Shown here: positions 49,701 to 61,250 of the stretch, one piece after another
Position numbering within the stretch: position 1 is the stretch's first letter
Layout of the letters: every line of letters starts with the position of its first letter
Assembly (NCBI GenBank): GCA_914767715.1
Contig: OU612070.1
Coordinates: 27,392,025 to 27,456,024, forward strand
Direction: 5' to 3'
Source: Membranipora membranacea
Lineage: Eukaryota > Bryozoa > Gymnolaemata > Cheilostomatida > Membraniporidae
Length of the DNA: 64,000 bases
The notes under the pieces: generated by a model
What the model saw: the letters and a program-made list of their open reading frames with translations, nothing else
What the model was told of the DNA's origin: nothing
Databases searched by the model: none
Program-made: the position numbers and the translations under genes

Positions 49701-50891
49701 GAATACAACGTCCTGACACAGGTTATATTTACCTGTCGTACACACCTCACAACGGCGGCAGGGAATACCAGGCTCCATAGCTACCCTGTCTCCTGCAAGC
49801 CACACATTTATATAAAAACTGCATGTGATGTAAATTTGTGTCAAGCCCAAGCACAGCTGATGTCAGTCTAGGTCTTGAAAAGCTAACAAGACACAAAGGC
49901 TTGTCAAGACAGGCTAGATGTGGGACATAATAATCACATGGACCTCAATGATCAGAACATGTGCAGGGTACACAAAAGTAATAAAATGAAATCAGAGGGT
50001 GGCATCACTTTAAAATTTGTAGTCAGAGTCAACATTGCATACAACACAGAATAACTACATAACTATTTGTAGAGAACATACCGACTTTGAGCTTAGTAAC
50101 ACCAGGACCCAGTTTGATCACCGTACCAGCAGACTCATGACCGAGAACCATAGGCTGAGTGACGATGAAATCACCGATAGCTCCTTTAGTGTAGTATGAT
50201 ACATCAGAACCACAGATACCTGTAGTCTCTATTCTTATCTGTACTTCTGTAAGTCAAAGAGAAGGGTTGAGATTGAGGGGCCTGTGAAGGTTTATCGGTC
50301 TGATAACGCCTACTCTTAAACATAACTGAGTTATTTGAGACAACCAGGGCCTCTATAAACCTTTAACTGATGAGGGATATTAGAATTAGAACGCATATTC
50401 GATCATTGAAAGTGTCAACAGTAGACATTCAAACTGTCAACAGTAGACGGTCAAAATGTCAGTTTGTTAGGATTTGATGGCTTGTTTAAACAATGATCCC
50501 ACAAATGTCCCACACAATTCTGGATAAGTTTCATACAGACCATGCTCCTTTGGTTCTTGAATCGGTCTTTCTTCCTGTAAATAGTTGATAAGATACATAA
50601 AGATATTTTATTTCTCTCAGCAGACAACAAACTGAAATCTCAACATGCTCCTAGCTGAGCCAGTGCTCCATCATGTAAAGAATTGTCTTTATAGTCTGGT
50701 GCTTGCCAAATAAATAATCGGCCTCAATAACAGCATGAAGTGTCTGATAATCACATTGAGGAACTTTATCAGGGGAAAAGATGTCAAAACTCACGCATGG
50801 AAATCAGTACTTCGAATACACATTGCATCACACTTACCATTCTAAGGTCTAGTTTCTTGTAAAGAATTGCTGATAGATTTGTGTCCGCCAT
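46772..50891 (-). CDS. SORD: Sorbitol dehydrogenase (zinc polyol dehydrogenase), 8 exons
   Basis: Exons 50891-50838, 50574-50541, 50246-50082, 49792-49633, 48451-48267, 47964-47789, 47387-47266 and 46925-46772 join in phase to give 349 aa (human SORD 357). It oxidises sorbitol to fructose with NAD. The catalytic zinc ligands are visible as Cys41 (TTGICGSD), His66-Glu67 (VLGHES) and Glu152 (LLEPLNVG). GAGPIG (176-181) is the NAD-binding glycine motif. Four cysteines at 96, 99, 102 and 110 ([16 protein letters not shown]) make a structural zinc site that the human enzyme lacks but insect and microbial members keep. Exon 2 is only 34 bases. The start [18 protein letters not shown] is the first ATG of its exon and aligns with the human N-terminus. 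Intron 4 holds an 89-base palindrome and a repeat copy. Confidence 0.93.
48804..49151. repeat. Interspersed repeat, copy 3 of 3
   Basis: Same family as 1761-2154, inside intron 4 of the sorbitol dehydrogenase gene. Confidence 0.75.
49358..49446. repeat. Perfect hairpin, 44-base arms, 1-base loop
   Basis: The left arm 49358-49401 starts aacaaaaaggaaaacataac; one A follows; the right arm 49403-49446 is its exact reverse complement. It lies in intron 4 of the dehydrogenase gene, 90 bases beyond the point where similarity to the truncated copy stops. Confidence 0.95.
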
Positions 50892-52870
50892 ATTGAAATG
50901 CTACAAGCCCAATTTACCGTGTTGAAATGCTTATCTTCAATACAGTATTACTAGTTCATTGGCAGCTTAGCCACAAGTGTGTGCAAGCTCTGCAAACACT
51001 ATGTAGGTGCTAACTCATCAAACAATACTTGGGATGCCAAAATGTCATCCAGGCCTTTAATCAAAACCTCATCTAATAATACATTCATGTTTTTGTATCA
51101 GACAACACAATATTATTACTTTTGGTATTGGCTCTTCGCCAATGGAATTACAACATGCCTTAGCAGTAAACTCTATCAGTGAATGACAATAAATTGACAA
51201 TAAGTGGTAGCAACCAAAGCAACCCCATTCATCACTTGCAATTATAAACGTATAATAGCGGCAGTTAGCCCGAAGGAACAACCCTAATATCAAGGATACT
51301 AAATATGACCAGTCAACATAATTTGTAACACTATCTATAGGACCTGTAATACCAAGCTACGCTATACATGTCAAATGGCTTCTGAAAAATTATGGACCAA
51401 GATCAAGATATATTTGAGAGATAGCACAGTCTGTAAATAAGCGCAGAAATGAGAATAGTAAAACAACAAGATTCTCGAAGTTTTAAAGTCTCAACCTCTC
51501 TATGTACATCCTTGCCAGTATGTGTGACAGTTGATATTTGAGGAATAAGGTACACATTAGGCTGTTGGTTCGACGATTCATCAGGAATTTATTATTACTA
51601 TTACAAAAACTGTTATAGTTACATGATTATATATTACTTATGCCATGAAATTCCCAACGACATTTATTCTGGCATTCATACATACAGCTTAATAAATTGA
51701 TCAAAAGGATCCAAATTTCCCTGGTCACTTTGATAACTATGCCATGGCAAGGTGATAAGAGTTGTTTCCCTATGGAAAGAAGGAAGACAACTGCTCAAAT
51801 AATCCTAACAGGGAATAAATTCGCGGATTCCTAGTAGTAAGGATGTTAAAAATGCATCACTGGATGAACAAACAATGTTTGTAACCATGTTATGTAAGAT
51901 CCTAGATTGTCAACTGCATAGTGAACAGCTTAAACTTCTTTCAGAATATTTTCTTCCACATTTTACAGGGAAATTTACTTAATCATTACCTTACTAATTC
52001 ATCAGTCAATCCTGTTTGTGAAGTTTATATTCAACATTTATTATTGGATCAAGTATCACCAAAGCGCACCAATGACTTCAACTTCGACTCAAAGTCAGCA
52101 TATTAATTTTAAAGGATGAAAATTTACTTGATCCTTAACTTCATTTGACACATAGAGTTTGTTGCATAGAACTGTATTTCTAAAATTGCGTCTCGGAGAG
52201 GGATTACTGATTGAGTTTTAAAATATTTGTACAGTGAGCAGTGAGCAGAGAGTAGTGAGCAGTGAGCAGTGACAACCCAAAAGACAGACCGAGAAGCTAT
52301 GTTAACCTTAACCTGCAGGAATCCTGAAATCAAGGCGTGCTGCAATACATTACAATCTTATAATGTTTCATATCATTCCAGCAAATCTTACCGATTTTAG
52401 GTTTTGCGTAATTACACTGAACCACTTCTCCATTCCATTTACCACAATAGGATTATATTGTCATATCTAATAAAATAAATACCAAAGCTTTTTAGAAATT
52501 GAGAAATATCAATCAATAAAGTTAATGTACGTTGTAAAAATTGTTACGAGCGGTTTCAAAGAATCACAAGAAAGTATACATACAACAGGTCAAAACACAT
52601 GAAGAGAGAGTCTGAACCCCCAAGACTCTTGCCCCCGACCAACGTGTCCCCCCCCCCATCTCGCCGGTTGCGAATTATACTGTTTTGAGCATAGAATTAT
52701 TTCGATTCAGTAGGATACATAATCTTATTCCACGATCGGGGGTTGATTGGTTCACTATAAATAAGAGTTTTTGATAGTTTTCATCATGTTTCCCCTTTTT
52801 CCAAAAAAAGGACAATCTGAAAAAAAATGTTTACAATCGACTATATTATTACTCATAATAACCGCAGTGA
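50892..52870. other. Spacer between sorbitol dehydrogenase and lectin gene
   Basis: About 2 kb upstream of the dehydrogenase start. A short gtgagca tandem repeat lies at 52232-52272 and a poly-C run at 52646-52656. No convincing gene was found. Confidence 0.55.
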
Positions 52871-55800
52871 CTAAGGCAATAGATAACAATGAATATCCTC
52901 ACAAATGTAGCCAATTTCATCCCCACAGTCATGATCGTTGAAGCCAAATTTATTGTCCCAAACATAAAAGTTTCCGCATATTCCATCTCCGTTTGGTGTC
53001 GCCATCCATCCATCTTGATATGTCAAGCAGTCAGAAGTGTTATCATTCCAACACCAATTACCAGTCCCCAGCAATTTTAAATTTATGTTCAAGTTAAACC
53101 AGCCGCCTACAACATAATAATAAAAACAGTGATCCACAGCAAACTGGATATTGTATATGACAGCAATCCACAGTCAGTCTGTCAGTCAAAGCACAGGGGG
53201 GGGGGGGGCAGCAACCCAACCACATTACTGCTAAGATGGATTCCACTATCATTATGGTAAAAAGCTCTGTATTATGGGTAATTTTTCCTCTAAATGGCCA
53301 CTGCAACTGTGATGTGACGTGATGTGGTGTCCTGTGGAACTAACAGTGGTGGTATAGTGTCTTTGTTATGAGGAATGTGTTGTATCACAGCTCTTTCCTA
53401 TATTCGACAGTTTTGTAAAGCTGAAGATGTGATGAGATGTTCCCGGTTTGCCTGATACTAGTAGGTTACGGACTTGTGTGATCCACAAGTACCTGCTATC
53501 CCCCCTCCCCTCTGATGTTGCAGCAAACAATTTCCCTTTTATGATATGATTTACATTAACATGGAAATAAAAGAATCTGTTTTTTTATGCACAGTGAGTC
53601 TTGCTTTAGAAAGTGTTCACATAAATTTTCTGGTAGCACAAGACTTGTACCATATGTCAGAGACATCAAAAATCTTTTCTCCCAATATAGTAGTATATAA
53701 TAGTCTGCAGTTTGATGATTACAAAAGTGTGATCAAACAAGATCTATAGTGTCTCACAAAGTTGTTTCACTTGAGAGACACTCAAAAATCGTCTCAACTA
53801 CAAAAGTAAGAACTCACTTCCATCAGCTGCATTGTCATAGTCATCAATGATAAACTGAGCAGCTGCCGAGGTCTTAAAGGTAGCAAATCGAACATCGTGT
53901 CCCTCATTCGCACAAGCTGTCCTGGCATTATACCAGTTCACATATGGTGTCTCATAACGCATATAGCATGTTCCAGAATGAGGATTATATAGGTATTTAT
54001 CGGTCGGAGTGAAGCTAGGGGTGGTTGGAGGGTTGGTGGTGGTTGTCGTGGTTGTCGTGGTGGTAGTGGGAGGCTGTGTAGTGGTTGTTATGGTGGTAGT
54101 GGGAGGCTGTGTGGTGGTTGTTATGGTGGTAGTGGGAGGCTGTGTGGTGGTTGTTATGGTGGTAGTGGGAGGCTGTGTGGTGGTTGTTATGGTGGTAGTG
54201 GTGGTGGCTGGAGTAGTTGTTGTGGGGGTTGTTGTTGGTTCTGAAGTTTGTGCTTTGTCTCTTGGGAGCTCATCAGTAGTAACTAGTTCTGCTGGAGCTA
54301 CAACCACTGGCTCTTCTGATGATGTTGGGAAACCGAAGTTCTCACTGATTTCTCCTCCTAATCCTTCCAACATATCTAAAAAGGCTACCAAAAAAAATGA
54401 AGCTTATGTTGTTCAATTACAGAGAAATTACGAAGGGGATTTGTATAGACAGTTTTCTTAGCTCTGATTTAGGCCTCAATTTGGAGTTGTCCTCTCTCCA
54501 GTTTGGTACTTTTAACCCAAGCCGCATAGGAAAAACGTGCTGAAAAGCGGGTTATCTTGAAAACCGCTTATAATAGGATAAAAATTATTTTTGATTCAGA
54601 ATCTTCAACATTGAAAACCCATATGGACATAGTTTGGGAAATAATTTTAGTATTTGGATAGTCAATTATTGCATTTTCTGCCTGTTTTGCGGTCAATTTG
54701 GCAGAATTTTTCACGAGTTTTGTCACTAAACTTGAGATTTATCAACATTCAAGCCTCCAATGATTTGGAAACCCTGTCTCACAGGGTTTTCGATCTTGCA
54801 GACTCTGAATAAAAAATCATTTTTATCCTGACATAAGCGGTTTTCAAGATAAACCTATTTCAGCAGGTTTTTCCTATGCGGCGTGGGTTAAAAGTACCAA
54901 ACTGGTGAGAGGACAACTCCGAATTGAGGCATAAATAAGAGCTCAGAAAACTGTCTATTGTACCTCAGAAAGTGGTCAATCTTTGTAAGGGCTGAAAACT
55001 GAAAATTTAATTGGATAAGAAAATTCATGATAATGAAGCCAAGATGCACCATATTCAATTCTCCTGTGATATATATTTGCAATTTGTGACCAATAGTAAG
55101 TACATCTTTGGAACAAAATAGTTGTGGTTCGGTAGTAAAACGCGACGTACCTGACACTTGATACACCTGGCAGTAGTCTTGCTCTTGATCACCCAGATTC
55201 TCAGAGTTGAAACCTTCTGACATGGTTGGGAAAGATGCCAATAGACATGTCAGATTGGTGGCACAATAAGAGAAGGCAAAGCAGGTTTCTGAGTGGGCTG
55301 TCAGGCACATGTGCCCACACCTGCTGACACTTGGCACACCTGTCACTGTATGGTATACATCTATCAGCACTCCACCAGGTATGAGATTAAAGCTTCCTGA
55401 GTATGATGCCTGATTGGCCAATGTATGACAAGCTGCCATAATCAGCACGGCCACCTGCCAATAATAAAACATGAGCATGTTAAAATGTTTTCTCTAAACT
55501 TTTCTGCAATTTGGATTTTCTGCTCTTTCTGTCCTATTACAGTTATATTACTAAATAAAAATAAGTTTTTTCTGACACACCTACATTTTTCAAAGGTACA
55601 ATGCCTTGCATCACATTTTCCTAATAAAAGGCAAAATTACGAGCAACAGCCAAATGCATCTCCCCTTATTCAGACACTTTGATGGAATACTAAACATGTA
55701 TGGTGTGCCATCTAACTGTTTCTATTACCCTGGAAAGAACCTTGCCTGGCAAACCTCACATGTGCTCTGTATCCGTACTTTTGGAAAAAAGGCATGAAGC

Positions 55801-55959
55801 GGCCACCATGTTCTTATTAGAATATAGCTCAAGTAATTACAAGTAAATACAATGGAAGAAAACACAAATTCGGATGATCATCTGTTTTAAAGTTGAAATA
55901 CTAGAAATAGAAAACTGACTTACCACATAAAATTTTGCAAAGAAGAGAACTGGCGACAT
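52871..55959 (-). CDS. Secreted PAN-like / threonine-rich / C-type lectin protein, 4 exons
   Basis: Exons 55959-55924, 55454-55151, 54375-53818 and 53106-52871 join in phase to give 377 aa. Exons 1-2 encode a signal peptide (MSPVLFFAKFYV then VAVLIMAACHTLA), so the protein is secreted. Residues about 28-112 hold a cysteine-rich PAN/apple-like module (CGHMCLTAHSETCFAFSYC, then CQVYQ). Exon 3 encodes a mucin-like stretch with four copies of an 11-residue unit QPPTTTITTTT, likely O-glycosylated. The C-type lectin domain spans exons 3-4: YLYNPHSGTCYMRYETP, then NWCWNDNT, TPNGDGICG, WDNKFGFNDHDC and GYICE. TPNGDG and WDN sit where EPN and WND ligate calcium in sugar-binding lectins, so binding is possible but the EPN motif is not exact. 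A recognition or adhesion role is inference. Intron 2 contains a foldback transposon. Confidence 0.88.
54055..54195. repeat. 33-base coding minisatellite
   Basis: Four tandem 33-base units encoding the 11-residue threonine-rich repeat of the lectin protein. The length keeps frame, so copy number can vary without disrupting the protein. Confidence 0.9.
54446..54957. mobile_element. Foldback DNA element with about 150-base inverted ends
   Basis: Starts TAGACAG and ends CTGTCTA. The outer 150 bases or so of both sides are inverted copies (landmarks cagtttggtacttttaaccc and ttatcttgaaaaccgctta). TTGTA flanks both ends (54441-54445 and 54958-54962), a clean 5-base target duplication. It has no coding capacity and lies in intron 2 of the lectin gene. 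A relic arm is in LRR1 intron 3 (4031-4148). The superfamily is not assigned. Confidence 0.88.
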
Positions 55960-56965
55960 TTTGTGTGTCGAGTCAGAAGCATTCAAATAAGCGTTTGGCA
56001 ATGTTCAAATATATCCCTCCGAACAGTTAATTCTGCTCAAACATATTTGCATCATTATTAATTAATGCTGTTCTCAAATTTTAAGTTTAATCTTGGTAAT
56101 TATGTTTGCCAGTATATTTGTAGCAAAGATAATTTAATCTGCCTTTGTATTAAGCCCATTAATTTCATAAAAAATTGTTTTTATGAAATTTTCAACGTGA
56201 CGCATTAAAATGTGCAGGTCACATTTTAAATATTGCTTATTAGCTAAGTATCATATTGACATACTATAACTATAAAGTACAAACAGTAACTTATATTCAA
56301 CAATATTTATATGATTATATTTTAATGATAATCAAACAAGAGCACCTTGTTTAATTATTGGTATTATGTAGATGACAGGGAGCGCCAAGGTCACCCATTA
56401 GGCCTCAGTATCTAACTGGAAATTTAATCATTTAATTTAGCAGCTCACTGAAATAAAATCAGCATTGAAAGCAATCATGTTATCAATTTCTTTTTACTTT
56501 TTGGCCCAACGCCAAATTATCTACCTTTGTCTTCTCATTTATAAGATGTATCTGGCAGGTTATTCCAACTCAACAGGCTGAGCAAAGCAAATACTGAGCT
56601 TCTGGAGATTGTGAGTGATTTGTGAGCCCATTCGGATGGTATAGATAGATACATGTGTGTACCACCAGAAGATCCAGTGTAGAGTTACTAGGCGGTAACT
56701 AGACAGTAAATAGACAATTCAAACTAAGATATGAATTGTCAAGTCAGTTTTAATATTGTCTCAACTGAACTGCCACACTGATAATGTCTAAGATTTAGGC
56801 TTGCTCAACTTGACCAGGCGCAAACTTAGACAAGGCTCTTATTGAGGGTGAAAAGGCACTTAGTAACTAGCATGCACTAATCTAGCAACATTGCTACCAT
56901 CTGGATCATGGCAATTTTTCATCAAATTCATAAATTCCTTGTTAGCAGTATCGGCCAGATGCCAT
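55960..56965. other. Spacer between lectin gene and vWA gene
   Basis: About 1 kb of AT-rich sequence holding the lectin promoter and the vWA gene 3' end; nothing else recognised. Confidence 0.5.
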
Positions 56966-59900
56966 TTATTTTTGAACAGTGAATGAGAAACTACAAGAAG
57001 CAGAGTTATGATTCTCATCTGTAGCCTCGTTGCTGACTCGGTAAGTTCCTGGGTGATACAGACCCGGCAGCATGTCTGACCTAATGCTGACGATACCACT
57101 GGTGTCTGAGAAGAGAGGCTGAGACCAGCTGACAAACGCTGACTTTTGGTCTGCAGAGTTGACAGTGATCGGAGATATCGGTCCTTCACATATTACTGCC
57201 TCCGGTGGGTCAGTATCTGTAATAAGTAAAACAATGGTCTCACTCAATTAGTGAACCAGTGGGAATAATAATAACCTTTGAGCATGATTGATCACTATCG
57301 ATTTTCTGCCAAATCAAGTTATTATTGTTTAAGAGTTTTCTTCTACTTTGGTATGGCTAGATAACTCCTGGCTTTAATTGGACATAGATATTGACTTAAA
57401 AGTATGTGGGGCTACAAGAAAGTTCCGTCACACACTGTCACTCCTATAATTGACACCTGAATAAACGTTATGCAAACAAAATTTTTGACTTGGTATACAC
57501 AGGGGACCTACCTCCTTCTACACATATATAATCATTCTCAATAGTCCTCAGTTCACAAACGCAGCGATCTTTACCAATGCATGTTCTTCCACTCGCTTTG
57601 CATTTTGCTTGATCAACCTCCAGATCTAAAGGCCAGTCCTGACCCATTGCTTTGTCTAAAGTATAAACAGCATCAGGACAATGGATTAGTGGCTGCCTTT
57701 CCCTGGAGAAACGACAATTTTAATGCACCCCATCATTTATTATAACGTGGGGGTTGAGTTTGTTTGTAAACAATTTGCCAACCTGTTATGTTAAAAAATA
57801 CAGAGTTTTTTACATCCATAGAACTCATTTTTTCTTGAGAAATGTGACAAGGCTCAGTTATTTAACAGTACTGTGTTATAACTGGTAAAATTTACTAGCT
57901 TTAATCTGGCCCCTGAGCCTCATATTTTGTAGTTATCTTATCTTACCTTAAGCATTAACTCGACCACGGCGCACCTTATGGCGAGTTTATGCAAATTTAC
58001 TTAACTCGTCAGTTCGCGGGTTTTTCTCATCCCATTCATTCTAGACAACTGAAGTGACAAGTCGTCCTTTCACAATTCCCACCCTCCCGCCCTAAAATAC
58101 TACCTTATGTTACAATATTTCTCAGTGTGTGAAAGGTGACTTGGGTGCATGTGTGGTTGGTGCTAAATTTTCCGCCTTTTCTAAAGTATCGAGGCCGAAT
58201 TTCCTCCTATAAAGTTCTTGCCCTGCCCATGCTGTTCTCCAGCAACTTACTGTACTTTACTTGAATGTTTATTTCTAACTTATTGGGGGTTAACCAGGAA
58301 ATGGCGTATTAGTCGCCCCCCCTCCTAGAGGGGAACCCCCAGCTATCTTGTTAATCATTGAGGTAAGAAAAAAAAAAAATTAATCTTTATGATCCTTGCT
58401 AATTGAGCATTTTGTTACCATATGACCCTGTCAAACCTCTTGTTATTGGTATTATAGGATATAATAAATAATACATTGATACATTGGTCACTCACTGTAT
58501 CGAGTAACATTCTGAAATTCTCGTAGATATTCCGGGGTCAGCTCGACTGTGAATCCGAGCTTCTTTGAGCCAAAGTAACTGACAAAGTAGTCAAAGATTA
58601 CAAACTTCAGCAGTCCGAGTTTCTGTCCAGGATGTTTTAGGATAATAGCAGCCAAGTTGCTGACAGATTTAAGCTTTGCTATGGCTTCGTCTGGCTTTGA
58701 CCCTTTGAACAATAGAGCATAGAGCTTGAGTCTAGGGGGTAATACATTTAGAATGTGCAGTGATTTTTGAAGGAAGTTATCAGCATCAAATAGCTCAAAA
58801 TCATTGCTCACTTCAATTAGACTAACTCGTTCCCAAATCACTCACACAGAATGCATATAGTTCTACCAATGAGTTAGCGCTTTTGGAGGTCGTTAATTGA
58901 AAGAGCCCCTGTAGCTCAGGTTAGTTAAACTGTTGGTGAAGCAAAGAGTGAATAAGTGCAAGTAAATAACGATTTTTACTAGCTGCAGTGCATGTACTGT
59001 TCTTACCTAGGTTCCCCCAGTCCGCGTTGGTCAGTAGAATTGTAAGTTTTGTAGATGAGCTTCGGCCAGCCTTCAGTTCACTTATGGCCAGGTTCACCCC
59101 TGTAAAATGGAAGATTGTGTTGAGCTTGTCAAATTGACAACAATCGATATAACGATTGGAAATAACATTGTCATCTGACCAGATTTACCTATTTCTACAA
59201 TATGCCTGACACGGTATGTAACACAGCAGGGTACAGTTTATTATCGCCTGGAGCTGGCCCTGCTAACTGAAAACGAAGAAATTCCGAACGCAGAGAAACA
59301 GAAAGTTTCCACTCCACCTGTAACAATCAATGATGTATTTCTTCTTCCAAGATGTCCTTGAAAACTTAATCGCTTTGGACGTAATGATTGAGCGTATTAA
59401 TAGTCTGACAGGTTTTACCCAAGACAGGCTTAAAAAGTCCCAATCAAAAAAATCATGGTTGTGGTGATTGATGAAAATTTTAACAGGCTAGACAAACAAG
59501 GTGATGAGTTAAGAGTCATGATGAGTTGGGTGTAAGGTGTAAGGTATGTAGATTAAACATCTGCGCCACGGCATGGTCTACAACAGCAGATCAGACCGGG
59601 TTATAGGTAGGAGATATTATGATATATGCCTGTAAAGGTATGACATTGAAAGGATAACCAATGATACAGATACTTTTGTATAAAACAATTTTCCAACATT
59701 TGAGCTATGTGACTTTGAGCATTTCCTAATAGTGGGAACTAGACAGCCAGACCAATATGTTATTATCTTACTTCCACTGTCTATTCATGGTAAGCCGACG
59801 GAGGTAAGTTGACAAAGGCTTTCAGCGGATATTGCTCAAAAGTACAAACCGTCAAGTAGGTTTGATGCTCCAGCACTAAAACTCATTGATGTAATGTTAG

Positions 59901-61250
59901 GCATGAATGAGCAGACATCTGATAAAGACGACATCCCAATAACAGTTCTAGCACTCGAGCCATAGGCAACCACCGCTGCCTACAAAACAAATAAATAATG
60001 TTGAAAAATGCTGTTCTAAAGTGGTTGTGTCCTTTTTTGTAGCTGCATGCTTCTAAAGCATGACTCCCCTATTACAGCTGAGAGACACCTTAGGTGTGGC
60101 AGCTTGAGCAATCACTCAATATGACGTTATATGCATCCTGTTATTGTGCAGTTTGACCATAATAAATATCAATGTTAATGGGGGTGTTTGAATGCTATCA
60201 ACAGTATTGCGAATAATTATCCATTTTTATATTATTATATGTTACATAAAACTTTCATTTCAGGCACATCAAGGTTATTTGAACCCATTAAACTACAGAG
60301 GATAGGTTATAGGTGTGACAGAGATTTATTACAGGTCCCTAGTTCTAGGGGAGGCAGAGAGGCACTTCCTCCCCTAGACAGCTAAATACAGTGGCTTAAA
60401 AACATTATAATTGAATAATCCATGTCAGAATCAGCTCCTCTGGATTACCAGTTGCTAATTATATGAGTTATATTGCTTGTTGAGGAGCTACAGCAGCCCT
60501 CCTGTGGTGCTGTTCGGATTTGCCTCGAACATTTGCCTCCCCTACCATTTTTCTAATCTACGGCCCTGTATTACATGTGACGAAGAATTACTAGTCTTGG
60601 TGACTGATGATTAGGATCATCTCTGACTCACTCTTGTGTACTTTGGTGAGATGACGAACGTCTCCGAGAGAATGTTGATGAACTGCTTAGTCCAGTAATG
60701 CTGATCTGGTTTTAGAGCTCCTTCGTCGATCAGAAACACTAGATCTAGAGGGCCAGTGATCTTAGAACTGCCCCAGCGTCCGTTACCACTGACCTTAGCC
60801 TCTGCCTGATGCATTGAGAGAAAGGTGGTGGCCACATCCTCAGGACAGCTTATATCTGGACCTTGAGGAAGGAGAATGCATCGAGAGTAAAACACCAATA
60901 AAGAGCTCCTGAATTGAATGTCATCCAAAGATGTAAATTTGTGAGAATTCAAGCTGTAATCCTTTAAATCATAGCATTACAACTAATTGCTTATAATTAA
61001 TCAATTACTTATAATAAATAAAGATTATAATCATGCTTCTCTAAATTAATTACTCTGTCAAATTTGAGAGATGTTGAAACTGAAAGCCGAGCCGAGCTTA
61101 CCTTAGCATCAGCAAATGGAAGACGAGAGGATGTTTATAATCAGAGTAATATAAAAAAATAGAATTCTTACCAAACGAGCATGCTTCAACAGGAATCAAA
61201 GTAGATACAATACATAAGCTGAAGAACACAATTCTCTCACGGACCCTCAT
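56966..61250 (-). CDS. Secreted vWA / EGF-like / HYR protein, model incomplete in the middle
   Basis: Supported exons: 61250-61172, 60861-60632, [gap], 59099-59007, 58810-58496, 57655-57512 and 57216-56966. The first encodes a signal peptide (MRVRERIVFFSLCIVSTLIP). The next begins a von Willebrand A domain (LDLVFLIDEGALKP), continuing with NLAISEL, LTILLTNADWGN and a C-terminal part (KLYALLFKGSKPDEAIAKL). Then come an EGF-like cysteine module (CKASGRTCIGKDRCVCEL) and a HYR domain (DTDPPEAVICEG to FSFTVQK, stop). Phases agree except that one or more exons, about 35 residues between 60,632 and 59,099, were not found; a candidate near 59,317 does not fit the phases. The MIDAS motif DxSxS reads DEGAL, so metal-dependent binding is doubtful. 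Such domain sets occur in extracellular adhesion or innate immune proteins. The acceptor at 58,810 is weak. Confidence 0.8.
59179..59964 (+). pseudogene. Decayed coding-like stretch of unknown origin
   Basis: On the plus strand, inside an intron of the vWA gene, successive open stretches in shifting frames look protein-like: 59179-59361 (TVYYRLELALLTENEEIP), then a frame from about 59,333 (QDVLENLIALDVMIERINSL), then one ending at 59,964 (SRFDAPALKLIDVMLGMNE, stop). Frameshifts and stops separate them. I do not recognise the family; a broken transposon or retrocopy is the simplest reading, and chance cannot be excluded. Confidence 0.35.
60333..60569. mobile_element. Possible hAT-like MITE
   Basis: Left end CAGGTCCCTAGTTCTAG and, on the opposite strand at the right end, CAGGGCCGTAGATTAG are imperfect inverted repeats of the hAT type (compare CAGGGCCGTATCC of the element in GST F). 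A shared tattac lies at or near both edges, but no clean 8-base duplication is visible. Confidence 0.4.

Noticed and set aside
54009-54461. 150-codon plus-strand frame rich in valine
   Set aside because: It is the antisense of the threonine-rich exon of the lectin gene; splice phases and domain similarity support the minus strand.
58904-58965. tRNA-like start (gcccctgtagctcaggttag)
   Set aside because: An A-box-like string is present but no anticodon arm or B box follows, so it is at best a tRNA-derived fragment.
59227-59330. Candidate middle exon of the vWA domain near 59,317 (minus strand)
   Set aside because: Neither of the possible frames connects in phase to the neighbouring vWA exons, and the same bases look coding on the plus strand.
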